Source: Euglena gracilis
Lineage: Eukaryota > Euglenida > Euglenophyceae > Euglenales
NCBI GenBank assembly: GCA_039621445.1
Contig: CP154956.1
Coordinates: 44,497,291-44,561,290 of the forward strand
DNA: 64,000 nucleotides
Reading direction: 5' to 3'
In this document: positions 52,545 to 62,987 of the stretch, piece after piece
Layout of the letters: each line of letters begins with the position of its first letter
How positions within the stretch are numbered: position 1 is the stretch's first letter
Position numbers and translations under genes: made by a program
Notes under the pieces: generated by a model
Told to the model about the DNA's origin: nothing
Seen by the model: the letters and a program-made list of their open reading frames with translations, nothing else
The model's database searches: none

Positions 52545-54094
52545 TCAGCCACGGCATCCTTGGGCGGGAGCTGCGAAGCTTCGGGAGAAGGCGGGGCTGT
52601 CCGCGGAGGAGCAGACGTACGCCCGCCGGCTACCAACGGTCTCCGTGGACTGGCAGCTGTCGCACAGACTGCAGCCCGAGGGGTTTGTGTTGCCCGCAAG
52701 TGGCTGGTAGTTCCCTGTGGTGGCGGCGGCGGAGAGCAGAATTGGGGGGTGGGGCGGATGCCACCAAAGAGCTCTGTTACTGGAGGGGGCACTTTTGGGG
52801 CACTACTGGGAACCTGCTTCATATCCCAGCTGCGCAACCCGGCAGACAGCCTTCTGAATGATAAAAAAAGGGGTGGGGGGGTGCGTGCTATGCCCTCTTG
52901 ACACCCATCGACACCTGTGTTGCGCTGCAGCAGGGGGGCCACCGCGCCGCAGGCCCGCACGGTGAGCACCCCCGCGCCGAGCACGTCCTGCAGCGTGCAG
53001 TTGTGGAACGTGAGGGCGACGCTGCCCGGCTGGCAGACGGGCGGCAGCTGTCGCACCGCCAGGGCGAACGCCACGGAACGGTCCGGTTGCGTCGGGCTGA
53101 GGGGCCCCGGCCAGACCATTGCTTGCCGACCCCGGGGTGGGGGAGGGTAGGAGGAGGGGTCACTTTCCACTTTTGAAAAACACCCATCACTCACCCGGGG
53201 GTGGGGTCTTAAGCAATGGTATGGCCCCGGCCAGCGCAGTTGGACGGTGGGGCCATTGGCGACCACCGCGGCGGGGGCGGCGTGGCCGTCCAGCGGCCCC
53301 AGCAGCGGGGCGTCCGCCAGCACGTACCCTGTGGGGCAGGCACGGGGTGGGGAGGCGCCCACGGGGCCACCACGTGACTCGGCGCCGGAATTCCGGCAAC
53401 GGACGCTCCACACGCACAGCAAATGGATGGGAACGCCAAAAGAGTTGGATGCCTCCCAAACGTCATCTCCCCCGCCTTATCCCTGAAAGCCCGAAAGGAA
53501 AAATCAAGCCCAATTCAGGAACGTCCCAAAAATCAACCGAAAGCAAAAGGCACAAAATGCAGAGAAAAATTCGGCAGGCATTTATTCCTGACCACAAAGG
53601 CAGACGGCTGACAGACATATCCCAGGGCTGGCCAGGCACACCCGGGGGCAGCTGGAGGTGGATCTCGTTGGCGGGGGAGGCGGGCAGTACCACGCAGACG
53701 GAGGCCGTGGCAGGGGCGGCGCGGCGGACGGAGGACAGGGCGAAGTCGAAGGCCCGGGGCAGCACGCCGCTGCCGTACGTGGAGGCACAGCGCCGCGGCG
53801 CGGTGGCGAGGGCGCAGAGGGCCGGCGCCACCTCTGCCACGGAGAGCAGCAGGCTGCCGTTTGGACAATGGAACAAACCCAATATTTTATGGAAAAAAAT
53901 GAAATTATGCGAAAGAAGAAACGGCTGTGAACGACCCGGGAATGGTCAAAAACGACCGAAAAAAAAACTGAAAATAGGACATGGTTTGGCATACTGAACG
54001 TCATGTCTCATTGTGATGTGTTTCAATTTCCTCCCAAAAATTGGTCAAACAATACAAACCACAGCCCAGGCAGCACCACGTTGAGGGCCGGCAT
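52545..54094 (-). CDS. gene C: short secreted cysteine-containing protein, unknown function
   Basis: Exons: 54060-54094, 53642-53853, 53227-53328, 52915-53106 and 52545-52714. The first exon codes MPALNVVLPGLW and the next begins LLLSVAEVAPALCALA, together a plausible signal peptide split by an intron. Later parts include NEIHLQLPPG, YVLADAPLLGPLDG, SVALTFHNCTLQDVLG and a C-terminal segment with SGCSLCDSC and AYVCSS before the stop at 52545. About 235 residues. I do not recognise the family. A candidate trans-splice AG at 54129-54130 lies only 33 bases from the stop of gene B. Exons three and four are separated by a 120-base nonconventional intron. Confidence 0.6.
53107..53226 (-). mobile_element. 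nonconventional intron in gene C: short CATACCATTG-ended MITE with perfect duplication
   Basis: The element 53112-53223 is only 112 bases. It starts CAGACCATTGCTTGCC and ends CTTAAGCAATGGTATG on the plus strand and is flanked by GCCCCGGC on both sides (53104-53111 and 53224-53231, 8 of 8). On the minus strand the ends are CAT and CTG. The 3+5 cut joins QLRWPG to PLSPTQ in frame. Same terminal family as 27875-28237 and 59405-59749. Confidence 0.85.
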
Positions 54095-54162
54095 GGCGGG
54101 GCCACAGTACGGCAGCACCAGGGCGCCGCTTTGACCGGGGGTTTAGCGGTGGAAAAAAACCT

Positions 54163-57100
54163 TCAGGCTGGTGGGAAGAGGGGGGTGTCCAGCGGTAGCG
54201 ACGCCCGGGGCGGCATACCGGCCGTCGGCGGGACGTCCCAGAACAGCGCTGCCCACGGCCCAGCAGCGGGCAGGACGCCGACGAGCACCTGCGTGCCGTT
54301 GGGGAGGGTCTGCACGACGGGGGCCCCGGGGCTGTGGGAGCAGCCCACGTCCGTCGTGTAGAACTGCGGGCCGGGGGTGCGGCCAGGGCGGCGGGCCGTC
54401 TCCGGAGGGGCGGGACCACGGGGGCAAAGTGCCTCCCCCCTCCCCCCCGTGAGGTGTCGCTGGAAAGCGCAGGTGACACCGCGAGGAAAACGGCCGGCTC
54501 CGATCTCACGAACAGGCGCCAAAGATGCGCCACAAGCTATGTGTGTACGTACACACATACATACACATCATGTGTGCGTATGCATCGTGCTATTGTGCTT
54601 GGTCAGTTGGGTTTTTGGCGCTGAGACTGTTGCGGCCTTGTCACAGCGAGGCTCAGGGTTGCTCAGCGAAAAGGGTTGCTTTTTTGGCGGCTGGCAGCAG
54701 CCTAAGCAAAATTTTTTATGAGTTGACAGCAGCCAATGACCGCACACGTTAACCCAAGCTTGGATTTCCATAATTGATTGCGCTGAGGGCAGGGTCTGCT
54801 CCCAAGGTCAATAGACCGAACTAAACTAAAAACAAACTGCCCAAATAATTTCCCCCCTGTGAAGCTATTGGGATGTCTTGCCCCTTCCCCTTGAAACCCT
54901 ATCTGTGCCGCACAGAACCACCACAGCACCAATGGCCCCGTTTGGGCAGGCATACCCATCTGCGACTCCAGCTGACTCGACGCACAGCGTACAGACGACG
55001 GATACTGTGTGTACGTCGAGTCCCCAGCGCACCCAACCCAAATAACACACAGCTGGAGTTCATACCCCTGGAGGGACCACGGCAAACACTGAAGCCCTTC
55101 CTCCCACATACCAACCTCCCATGAAACAACCTCTCCCCCACAAAAGGATGTCACCGTACCGTCCGATCAACGGGGTGGGGCCCAGAGATGGTGGCATGCG
55201 GCCCTGGGTGTAGCCGCCGGCCGCGGTGCCATTGGTGGCGTTGGTGGCGTTGCCGGTGATCCGTGGCAGGATGCCCTGGCCTTCGGTGGCACATTGCGAT
55301 GGGTTCCTCGGCACCGGGTGTAAAATGAAGCAAAGGGCAATCCGTGGGCTGCATGGATGCCTTGGGCGAACACAGGAGGACGTCGGACGGCATTGGCAGG
55401 GGTTGGGGATTAGACGGTAAAGAACGATGTTTTGTTTCCTTAAACCTGGAACAGGACACTGTGTTGAAGGGGGGGAGCGTTGAGATCAAATTCGCTCCGG
55501 TTTTTAACCGAACCCGCCCGCAGGGCCGGCCTGGGGGAAGCGTTGGCCATGCCGTTGGATGAGTTGGCCGCTGCCAAGGGGCTCCAGGCAGCCAGCACCT
55601 GTGGGGGAGGGGGGCACGAATCCACTGAAAGCGGTAAACGGCGGTGTGGTTGACCCAGCCCTCTTTCACCTTCGCGGTGCAATCTTTTGACCAGCAAATT
55701 TTTCTTGCGGCCAAAGTTCCTAAGCCACACCATAAATTACCAGTCACCCCTCCGCCAATGCCACATGCCTCCATAGGTATTCACACCCTAAAAAAAACCT
55801 GCACCACCCAACGACACAGGGTGTACTTGTTCCAAATCTTTCAGAGTGTGGTGAGAGGGGAGAGTAGTGACTCCCATCAGAGTCACCAGTTGTGTATCAG
55901 AGCCCCTCTGCACTTTGAGATCAAACTTAAACGCTTTCTCAACTTTCTTAAGAAGTCCTGAAATTTCTTCTTCTGAGATCAAAAAAATCATCCAACACAC
56001 TGTTTCAGATTCATGTGCTGGCTGAATTTCAGCAACTTTCACTCTTTCTTCGCTTTAAATCTCTTTGATAATACGTTCTACTTCAAAGGATTCACCCCCC
56101 GATTAAAAAAAAAATCCGTCAGACAGGACCAAAAAAAAAACATTTATCATGTTTACAATTACGCAAAAGAACAAATAGTAACAGTAAACCAAAAACTCTG
56201 CAGCTGGAGGGAAGCAAGCTCGAAGCTGTGGGAATCAGGGAATTAAAAGATGATAGGAGGACCATTCATTGCTAGCCCCTTGTGCCCTGCCTGTGGATGG
56301 CATTGAGGCAGGGGGGGGGGCAAACCTGGCGGACGACATCGGCGGGGATGGCGCGCTCCTCCGCCCGGATGAGCGCCGGGCAGGCGCCGGGGACGGCGGC
56401 CGGCCCAACAACGCTGACGGTGTGCAGGCCGGGGATGGGCGGGCTGGCGGCGAGGGGGATGGGGGCCACGTAGAGGCTGGGCGTGAAGGGTGCCACCAGT
56501 CACAGCAGCGCCAGCCCCGGAGAGCCGGACTGCTGGCCCGCCCCGAGGCCTGGCTGCCATGCTCCCAGCAGCCGCCGGCGGCAGGGATGGCTTTTGTCAG
56601 GGTCTCCAAACGCGTTTACCGTCGAAAAATGTTGACTCTTCAAAATCAAATACGTTTGAAAATAAATTTGAGAAATTCAAACAAATTTTTCACACTTTTT
56701 TAAAAAAAAGATTGATCAACCGCCCACCAGTCACCTTCTCAGTGATTCGGGGGGACACAACGCCTGTCAAACAATCGGCAAACTGGTCAAGAACAGCCGA
56801 ACGTCCTCCGTCCTCAACCCACCACGCAGGCCAGCCCAGGCCAGTGGTCCACGAGGCGGGTCTGCTGCCCCTCCCCGGCCTGCACCGACAGCATCGCCAT
56901 CGGCAGCACGGCGGAGGCCGCGGGGGAGAGGCCCGCCACGTCCAGCGCCGTGGCCAGGCATTTGATTAAGGACCCCGGGGGGGGGGGGTACTGGCTAGCC
57001 TATCGGCTAAACACTGGAAAAATGGACTAGCGAGGGGGGGGGGTCCGGGGGTCCCCCGAACTGGAAAAAAAATTTCCTCTGGCGCACAGTGCCGGAAGAA

Positions 57101-58176
57101 AAATGAGGGTTTTAATAGGTTTTTGGCTGATTTTGTTCCAAAATTTCCCAAAAAGGGCCAAAAAAGGGCATTTGGGCCATTTTTGGGGGTCCCAAAAAAT
57201 TTTTCCACAAGCTAGCCCTGCTAGAAATCCCACTAGCCAAATTTGGACCAGCTGCAGTCCAGCCCCCCCCCCCAGGGGGGGTACTGCAATCCCTTAAGCA
57301 AATGCCTGGCCGTGGCGCAGTCCGCCAACGTTAGCACCGTGTCGTATGCGATGAGCGCCCCACTGCAGAGGAAGTAGTCCGCGCGGCCCAGCGTGACGGG
57401 GTCGCGGGGAGGCGCCCAGTCGTTCTTCCCCCGCTTGAGGGCAAAACACAATGGCACAGCCGGCGTTGCGTGGCGTTGATGCACACTTCGGTGAGGACAC
57501 GCTGATTTCTCACAGCCGGATCGTCCTTGGGACTGCTGTGCAACACATCCATGTTTCACGTACTTCGATGCTGGTCCCTTTGTTGCTTTGCCTGGCGCTT
57601 GTCGTGTTCCCACGTGCTTCTGAGAAGGCCCGTGCGCCAGCATCAAGCTTTGGGTGAGGCTGGGTGCACAACGGACATCCTACAACTTCAAATCCCTCGA
57701 GTCTTCCAGATACCAACTGGGGTACTTTAAACAAAAAAATATAAATTTGTTGACTGTCGCACTCCTTTTCCGTGGACAGTCCAATTCAACGCCCCTGCTG
57801 TGCATACGGATGTGTGTTATATGTGTGCAATTGTATGCAGTGTATGTGTATGCGCGTGTGGTGTATTCGTACATATGGTTTACGATGGTGGTTGGCACCT
57901 TCATCGAAGGTCGCAGGTTATGGGGGCCTCGGCAAACGACGACGCAACCACAATGCGGACGAGCCACGGGGCCAGCGGGGCGGTGACGGGCGTCGGTGGC
58001 GCGAGGCCCGCGCTGCTGAAGAGGGGCAGGCCCAGGCTGACGTTGCCCAGCGGGCCGGGCGTCTTGTACGGCCGCAGCAGCGCGAAGAAGTCGGCCGGGT
58101 TGGCGGCCCGCGGCGTGAGGCCGGCCACGCCGAGGGTGGAGAGCAGCGCCAGGCACAGCCACGTCGCGAGCGCCAT
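54163..58176 (-). CDS. gene B: secreted chymotrypsin-fold protease homologue, catalytic residues replaced
   Basis: The start ATG at 58174-58176 opens a signal peptide (MALATWLCLALLSTLGVAG); an in-frame ATG at 58221 is less likely because a CCCGCAG trans-splice candidate lies between them (58200-58201). Exons: about 57945-58176, 57312-57433, 56823-56949, 56326-56476, 55514-55598, 55160-55306 and 54163-54363. The order of S1 features is kept: APWLVRI, then FLCSGALI and VLTLADC where active enzymes have CGGtLI and VLTAAHC, an IPGLHTVSVVG strand, and SHSPGAPVV then TQVLVGVLP where active enzymes have GDSGGPlv and wvlvGvvs. The catalytic His position is Asp and the Ser position appears to be Pro. 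About 355 residues with several N-x-S/T sites. Probably a non-catalytic serine protease homologue; the family call rests on motif order. Confidence 0.68.
56950..57311 (-). mobile_element. nonconventional intron in gene B: CAGGCATTTG-ended MITE with perfect duplication
   Basis: The element 56955-57308 starts CAGGCATTTGATTAAGG and ends CCTTAAGCAAATGCCTG (one mismatch over 17). Flanking octamers GCCGTGGC at 56947-56954 and 57309-57316 are identical. On the minus strand the 3+5 cut joins LADCAT to ALDVAG in frame, directly at the degenerate His motif of the protease. No GT or AG is available at any position of the duplication. The interior includes GGCGCACAGTGCCGG and the CCCAAAAAATTTTTCC motif. 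Confidence 0.9.
57312..57433 (-). CDS. protease-homologue exon with degenerate His motif
   Basis: Codes RADYFLCSGALIAYDTVLT then LADCAT. The spacing from the Cys of CSGALI to the Cys of LADC matches CGG.L....vlTaAHC of chymotrypsin-fold enzymes; His is Asp here. The acceptor is CCTCAAG; the left end is set by the nonconventional intron. Confidence 0.75.
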
Positions 58177-58203
58177 AAGGCGGCGGCGGGCGGAGGCGAC
58201 TGC
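58177..58203 (-). promoter_or_regulatory. candidate spliced-leader acceptor of gene B
   Basis: The minus strand reads CCCTGCCCGCAG 24 bases before the preferred ATG, and only about 53 bases beyond the stop codon of gene A. The very short gap fits processing of a polycistronic transcript by trans-splicing. Confidence 0.4.
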
Positions 58204-58253
58204 GGGCAGGGCGGCGACCATGGGGCCGGCACAACACCACGCAATCGGGGTCC

Positions 58254-61200
58254 TCACAGGCCTGTTTCCTGACGGGTCCGCTTCTCACGGCGGTGCAGGC
58301 TGCGTTCTAGGCAGAGAGGAGGGCACATATGCCTCCTCACCTCTTTTGTCCCCTCCAGCAGATCCCCTAGCCCCCCCCTCTGAGGGGATAGTGCCACCTC
58401 GGCAGGAGCCGCGGTCTCGCGGCACTCCGAGACTGAAATAAAAATGCCATCTTGGTCCCTTTCCCTGTTCTGGGCGAAAAATGCAAGCTTGGGTTTTGGT
58501 TTCTTGTTTGATATGGGAGACTTCTGTGGTTGCTTGCAGATAATATGGGTGGTTCCATTTGATGGAGGGGTGGAAGAAAACGAGTAAACAGCGACGCAAA
58601 AAGAAAGGTGGCCCAACCACCATTGGCAAATAGACAAGTGATTGCGAGGTCAGAGTTCAGCCACAATAACTTCTCTAGCCAAGCTTTGAATAAAAGCTTT
58701 CGGGGCATTGGGCATTGCGGACTGCAAGGATGATACAGCCACACATATGTACATTTGTGAGTACTGGCGATTGCAGGAGAAGATGCCCCAGGCGATCCCC
58801 AGGGTGCCGGTGTCAAGGTTGCCAGGGCTCACGTGGGGAAGCCCAGGTCCGTCGTGCGGCGGTGGTGGGGCGGGGGCGGGCCCTGAGCCGTGCGGTGGCT
58901 GCGCCCCTCGCCGCTGCCAGGCCGGTTGGCGTGGGAGAGGTGGAGCAGCTGCTGCGTGTCGGAGCCGTAGGACGGGTCGTTGGTGGGGGAGAGGCGGCCG
59001 TAGGTGAAGGAGCCACTCCTGTGGAGGAGGGGGGTGGGGGGGGGGGGGGCTTGTCCCTCCGAAAGCAAAGACTTGCCTCCCCCCCCCTTAGTCTTCAACA
59101 CGCCAAAGTACGGGGGAAGCGCGGTTGGCACGCGATGTGCGTCATGGACAAGCCATGGGATGTGCACTGTTGCATAGACCATAAAGCACTTTGGGTACGG
59201 GAAGAGTGCGATTGACATGGGGGGGTGGGGGGCTGTCATAGCCATATGGCAAGCCATGTCAAGGACAAGGAGGGGAGGGAACGTGGGCATGCCGCTCATG
59301 CCCCTCCCCCGTTTTGTTCAAAACCTTCCACGAGGACACCCCTCTGCGGACACCCCTCTGCGCGCTGGGCTGGTTTTGCCCCAACGCACCCCACCACGCC
59401 TGCCCATACAATTTTTTCCGACCCCCGGGGTCGGGGCTTCACTTCCACTCTTCCAAAAACCAGCCACTCACTTTCTTCGAAAAACCAGTCACTCACTACC
59501 CCCCTGGGGGGGGCCGGGGGGGGGGGGTCGGCCACTCCAGAATCCAAAGGAAATTTAATTGAAAACTTGAAACAAAGCCAAAAAAAATCTGGTGCCTTCG
59601 GCGCCGGGTCACTTTAGTGGTTTTTTGCCGACCCCCCCCCCAGGGGGGTGAGGGCTCCAAGCCAAAAACCAGTCAGCCACTCTGAAGAACCAGTCCCCCA
59701 CCCCCCCGGGGGGGGGGGGGGGGTCGGCCAGTGACTAAGTGATTGTATGCTCCTGCCGCAAGGAACTCCTCTACAACTTACCTCTGGAGGATGCGTTCCA
59801 AAATAAAGAAGCAAAATGGCCGCTTCTTATGGTGGTGATTTTCTGCTTCCTCCGACTTCTCCCACCACCTGTTGTTGTTCACGTGGCAGGCAACCTCCTC
59901 CTCACCCCCAGGTTGTGCATCCTCCATACGTCCAAGGAAGCGGGCACTTCCTCCATGGGATCTAAGGTATCTGAGGCGGGAAACCGCTGCACACGTTGTG
60001 TGGGAAGGGTATCACTCTCCGATCAGACCAGAACCCCTCCCATCCTGCAACAACCCATCTCGTTTCTGAAACCACACAAAAATTCAAACACATCGTGTAT
60101 GAGTCTCTCTCTCCTGTGCTGTTTAAGCGGCGTTGTGCAATCCCATGCCTCCCCATTGGCGCAATGGCTAAGGAGCGCTGGGGGGGGGGGGTCTTGAATT
60201 CCCTCAAAAGTTGTGTCTATGGCTCCTTTGAGACCGACTCACAGGCCACACGGGCTCTCGCCTCTCTCGACGCATTTCGGCCAAAACAAAGCAACTGCAA
60301 CTCGTTGGCAATTGGCTCTCCAATAAAACAGGTCGAAAGCCCCTCCCCAACCTGTCAAGCCGCATTCGCTTGTTATGTTCCATGACTCCATCCGAACCCA
60401 GTTGGAGACGTTCCAGATAACCAGACCATCACAGCACAGACTACAGAGCGATTGACCACTCACCGTCCTCCACTCCAGACCTCCCGGCCAACCAGAGACA
60501 CACCGGGGCAGGTGCGGGTCGTAGTAGCTGTTGCGGGAGCCATCGGGGGTGGTCTGGTGCCGCGGCCGCTGGCTTTTGGAGGAGCGGTCCTTGTGCTGGT
60601 GAGCCCTCTCCGACCCAACTGGGCCTGGGGGCTGTGACGGTGCAGAGGGCTGCTCCTCCAGGCCAGGATCGGCGGGGGTGGCTTCACTCAAGCGAAACAG
60701 CCGGGGGGGGGGGGGGGGGGGGGGGCGGCGCGGATGCAGACGCAGAAGAGAGCGCCAAAAGAAAATGTGCAAGATGCAAACACGGCTACGGGAATGGGAC
60801 ACAGCAGATTTCTAACGGCAGAAAACAAGGGGGGAAAAGCATCGGAAAATGCGGAGGGATGGGGAGAGAATGTCGGACAAATGAAGAGAGTACACCAGAA
60901 CACCACCTGGCTCTGGTCAGTTGCCAGACAGGAGATGAGGAGGACAGGACCAAAAGGTTTCGTGCATTTTTGGGTAATCCCCCCTCCCAAATAACACCCC
61001 CCAAATAACACCCCCCCCCCGTCGGGGCCTATTGCGCCCAAATAACACAGCCCCCTGTTTTCCTTTGGTCTTCCATGTATGAGCTGGGTCCCCCCCTGGG
61101 GCCCCAGCTCAGGTGCCCAAATAACACACCGGGGGGGGGGGGTTATTTGGGGGGGTCAATAATTTATTCTTTTCCAGTGGGTCAAACAGAGGGGAATCTA

Positions 61201-62987
61201 AACTCAGCACCAACACTTCAAAAACTTAACCCTAAGCCTAACCCCAAAATATCTTAAAAATTGGAAAACTGCGCAATTGCACCCAGTAAACATGAACAGC
61301 TTAAATGCGAGACCGGCCGTCTAGAACTCACCCCGCACCCACACCTCCCCCTATCCCACCCCCAAATGACTCGCTGGGGAGTCCGTGAAATAACAGTCCA
61401 CTGACCAACTCGGCAGGGTGATAGCGCGTCGGACTGCCATGGGGGAAAGCCGCCGGCACCGAAAATGACGCAGGGCCCGGATCAGCTCACGTGATGGGCA
61501 ACGCCAACCCCCGCAACACAGCCGGCGGGGAAGGGGAAATGAGACGAGCAGGCAGAGAAGAGGGTCAGATGGGCTTGGCGCCGCCCATGCCCATGCCCGT
61601 AGGGAGGAGGGCCGCCCGCAGCGTAGGACCGGCCCTCGGGGGCGGCCCAGGGGGCCTGCGGTGGTGAGAGCCCCCACCCCCTGGAGAGTGGCTGCTCACC
61701 CCTGCCCAGGGTATGGAGAGGGGAGGGGTGGGGGCGACCCACCCCTCTCCGGGGGGGCGACCCACCCCTCTCCGGGGGGGGGGGATATGGCGCACCCTGG
61801 GGCGACGGTACAACGTGCCGAAAAACTTGCGGGGTCTCTAAAAAAATGCACCAAAAGTGTGGCAAGTAATTGTTTTTCAAGAAAACAATTATCAAAAGCA
61901 TATACAAATTATACGTAGCATTGCCGCACCAAGCACCTGGAAAGGGGAAGGGTGGTCCGACCCCCCCCCTCCCCCGGTGGTCGGGCCACCCCCTTCCCTC
62001 CTCTGTTCAGAACCACTGCTCACTCAGCACCCTGGCCCTGCCACTCGCCCCACCCCACGGCCCTCGGTTCGGGTGGAGGGCTCGGCGTGCTGGGGCTGGG
62101 CGGGACAGACGGGTGCCGGGGTGTCGGCTTGATGACCGGCGGGGCCGCCTGGGACGGGGGCCCCGCGCTGGGGAGGGGGGGCGGCGCGGCGAAGGAGGGC
62201 GGGGCCTCCGCGGCAGGCGGCGCCCACGCTGGCCGCTTGTCCCCGAGGGCGGAGTTGTTTGGGCAAATGAAGGTTTTGCCCCGCATGCCCCAGGGGGCGA
62301 TAAAATCAAATCCATTAAAAGAGAACCAGCGGGTGTTGACACGAAGGGGGAAAACACAACGGCTGTTCTGACACCCTGCACAATGAACATGGCGGGAGGA
62401 CGACTGCTTGGTTGACCAGGAAAAGAAATGGGGGGGGGGGCGTGGCAGCCGGTGTTTGCAGGGAGCTTCACAAGTTGCGGAGTCCTTGCCGTGGCGATGG
62501 GCAACGCGCCCCGACGCGATGCGCTCGGGCTTCGGGGGGTCTGCAACCATATGGTCCCAAAAAAATACCACCCTTGTGCATAATCCGAGGTTTGGCGGCG
62601 GTATCTTGACCAATCAATTGTCAACTGTCAATTAATATCAATGATGAAAAATTATTAATGATGATCAATTGTCCAAGACCAAGGCTGTATCTGAATGCTG
62701 GCATCGATTGGCCCACACCGCCACCGCCGCGACAGGGGCAGGGCAGCCACCTGGTCAAAGGCGGAGGCGGTGGGCGATGGGTAGATCGTCCCGTTGGCCG
62801 GCAGGGAGGCGGAGGCGGGGGCGGGTCCCGAGGCGGGGGGGGCCTTGGGCGCTGGGGGGGCCGAGAGGTCGGCCAGCGGAGTGCTGCCGCGCGGCGGGCC
62901 GGTCTGGGGGCCGGTGGGGAGGTCCTCCGCGGGGCGGGGGTTGCCCAGGGAGCGGGGACCCAGCCCTGTGGTACGAATGAGACCCCC
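58254..62987 (-). CDS. gene A: proline-rich low-complexity protein, unknown function, 5' end unresolved
   Basis: Candidate exons: 62719-62987, about 62010-62265, about 61570-61700, 60464-60686, 59782-59868, 58833-59018 and 58254-58432. The peptides are rich in Pro, Ser, Ala and Gly (for example TPLADLSAPPAPKAPPASG and PPSFAAPPPLPSAGPPSQAA), then HQHKDRSSKSQRPRHQ and TYGRLSPTNDPSYGSD, and end LHRREKRTRQETGL before the stop at 58254. This looks like a mostly disordered protein with a basic tail. Splice signals are good for 60464-60686 (GTGAGT donor), 59782-59868 (GTAAGT) and 58833-59018 (CTCCACAG acceptor, GTGAGC donor). I do not recognise a domain. The start codon is not identified. Confidence 0.45.
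59405..59749. mobile_element. CATACAATT-ended MITE in a gene A intron
   Basis: Starts CATACAATTTTTTCCGACC and ends AAGTGATTGTATG; flanks CGCCTGCC and CTCCTGCC match at 7 of 8. The interior has a CTTCGGCGCCGGGTCAC motif and three C/G-run palindromes, closely like 27875-28237. It lies downstream of a GTAAGT donor (59776-59781), so it is inside an ordinary intron and need not be spliced by itself. Confidence 0.8.

Noticed and set aside
53198-53223. Ordinary GT-AG intron in gene C using the GTGAGTG donor inside the element
   Set aside because: It would leave element sequence in the message and break the match across the duplicated octamer; the 3+5 cut keeps the frame with no added residues.
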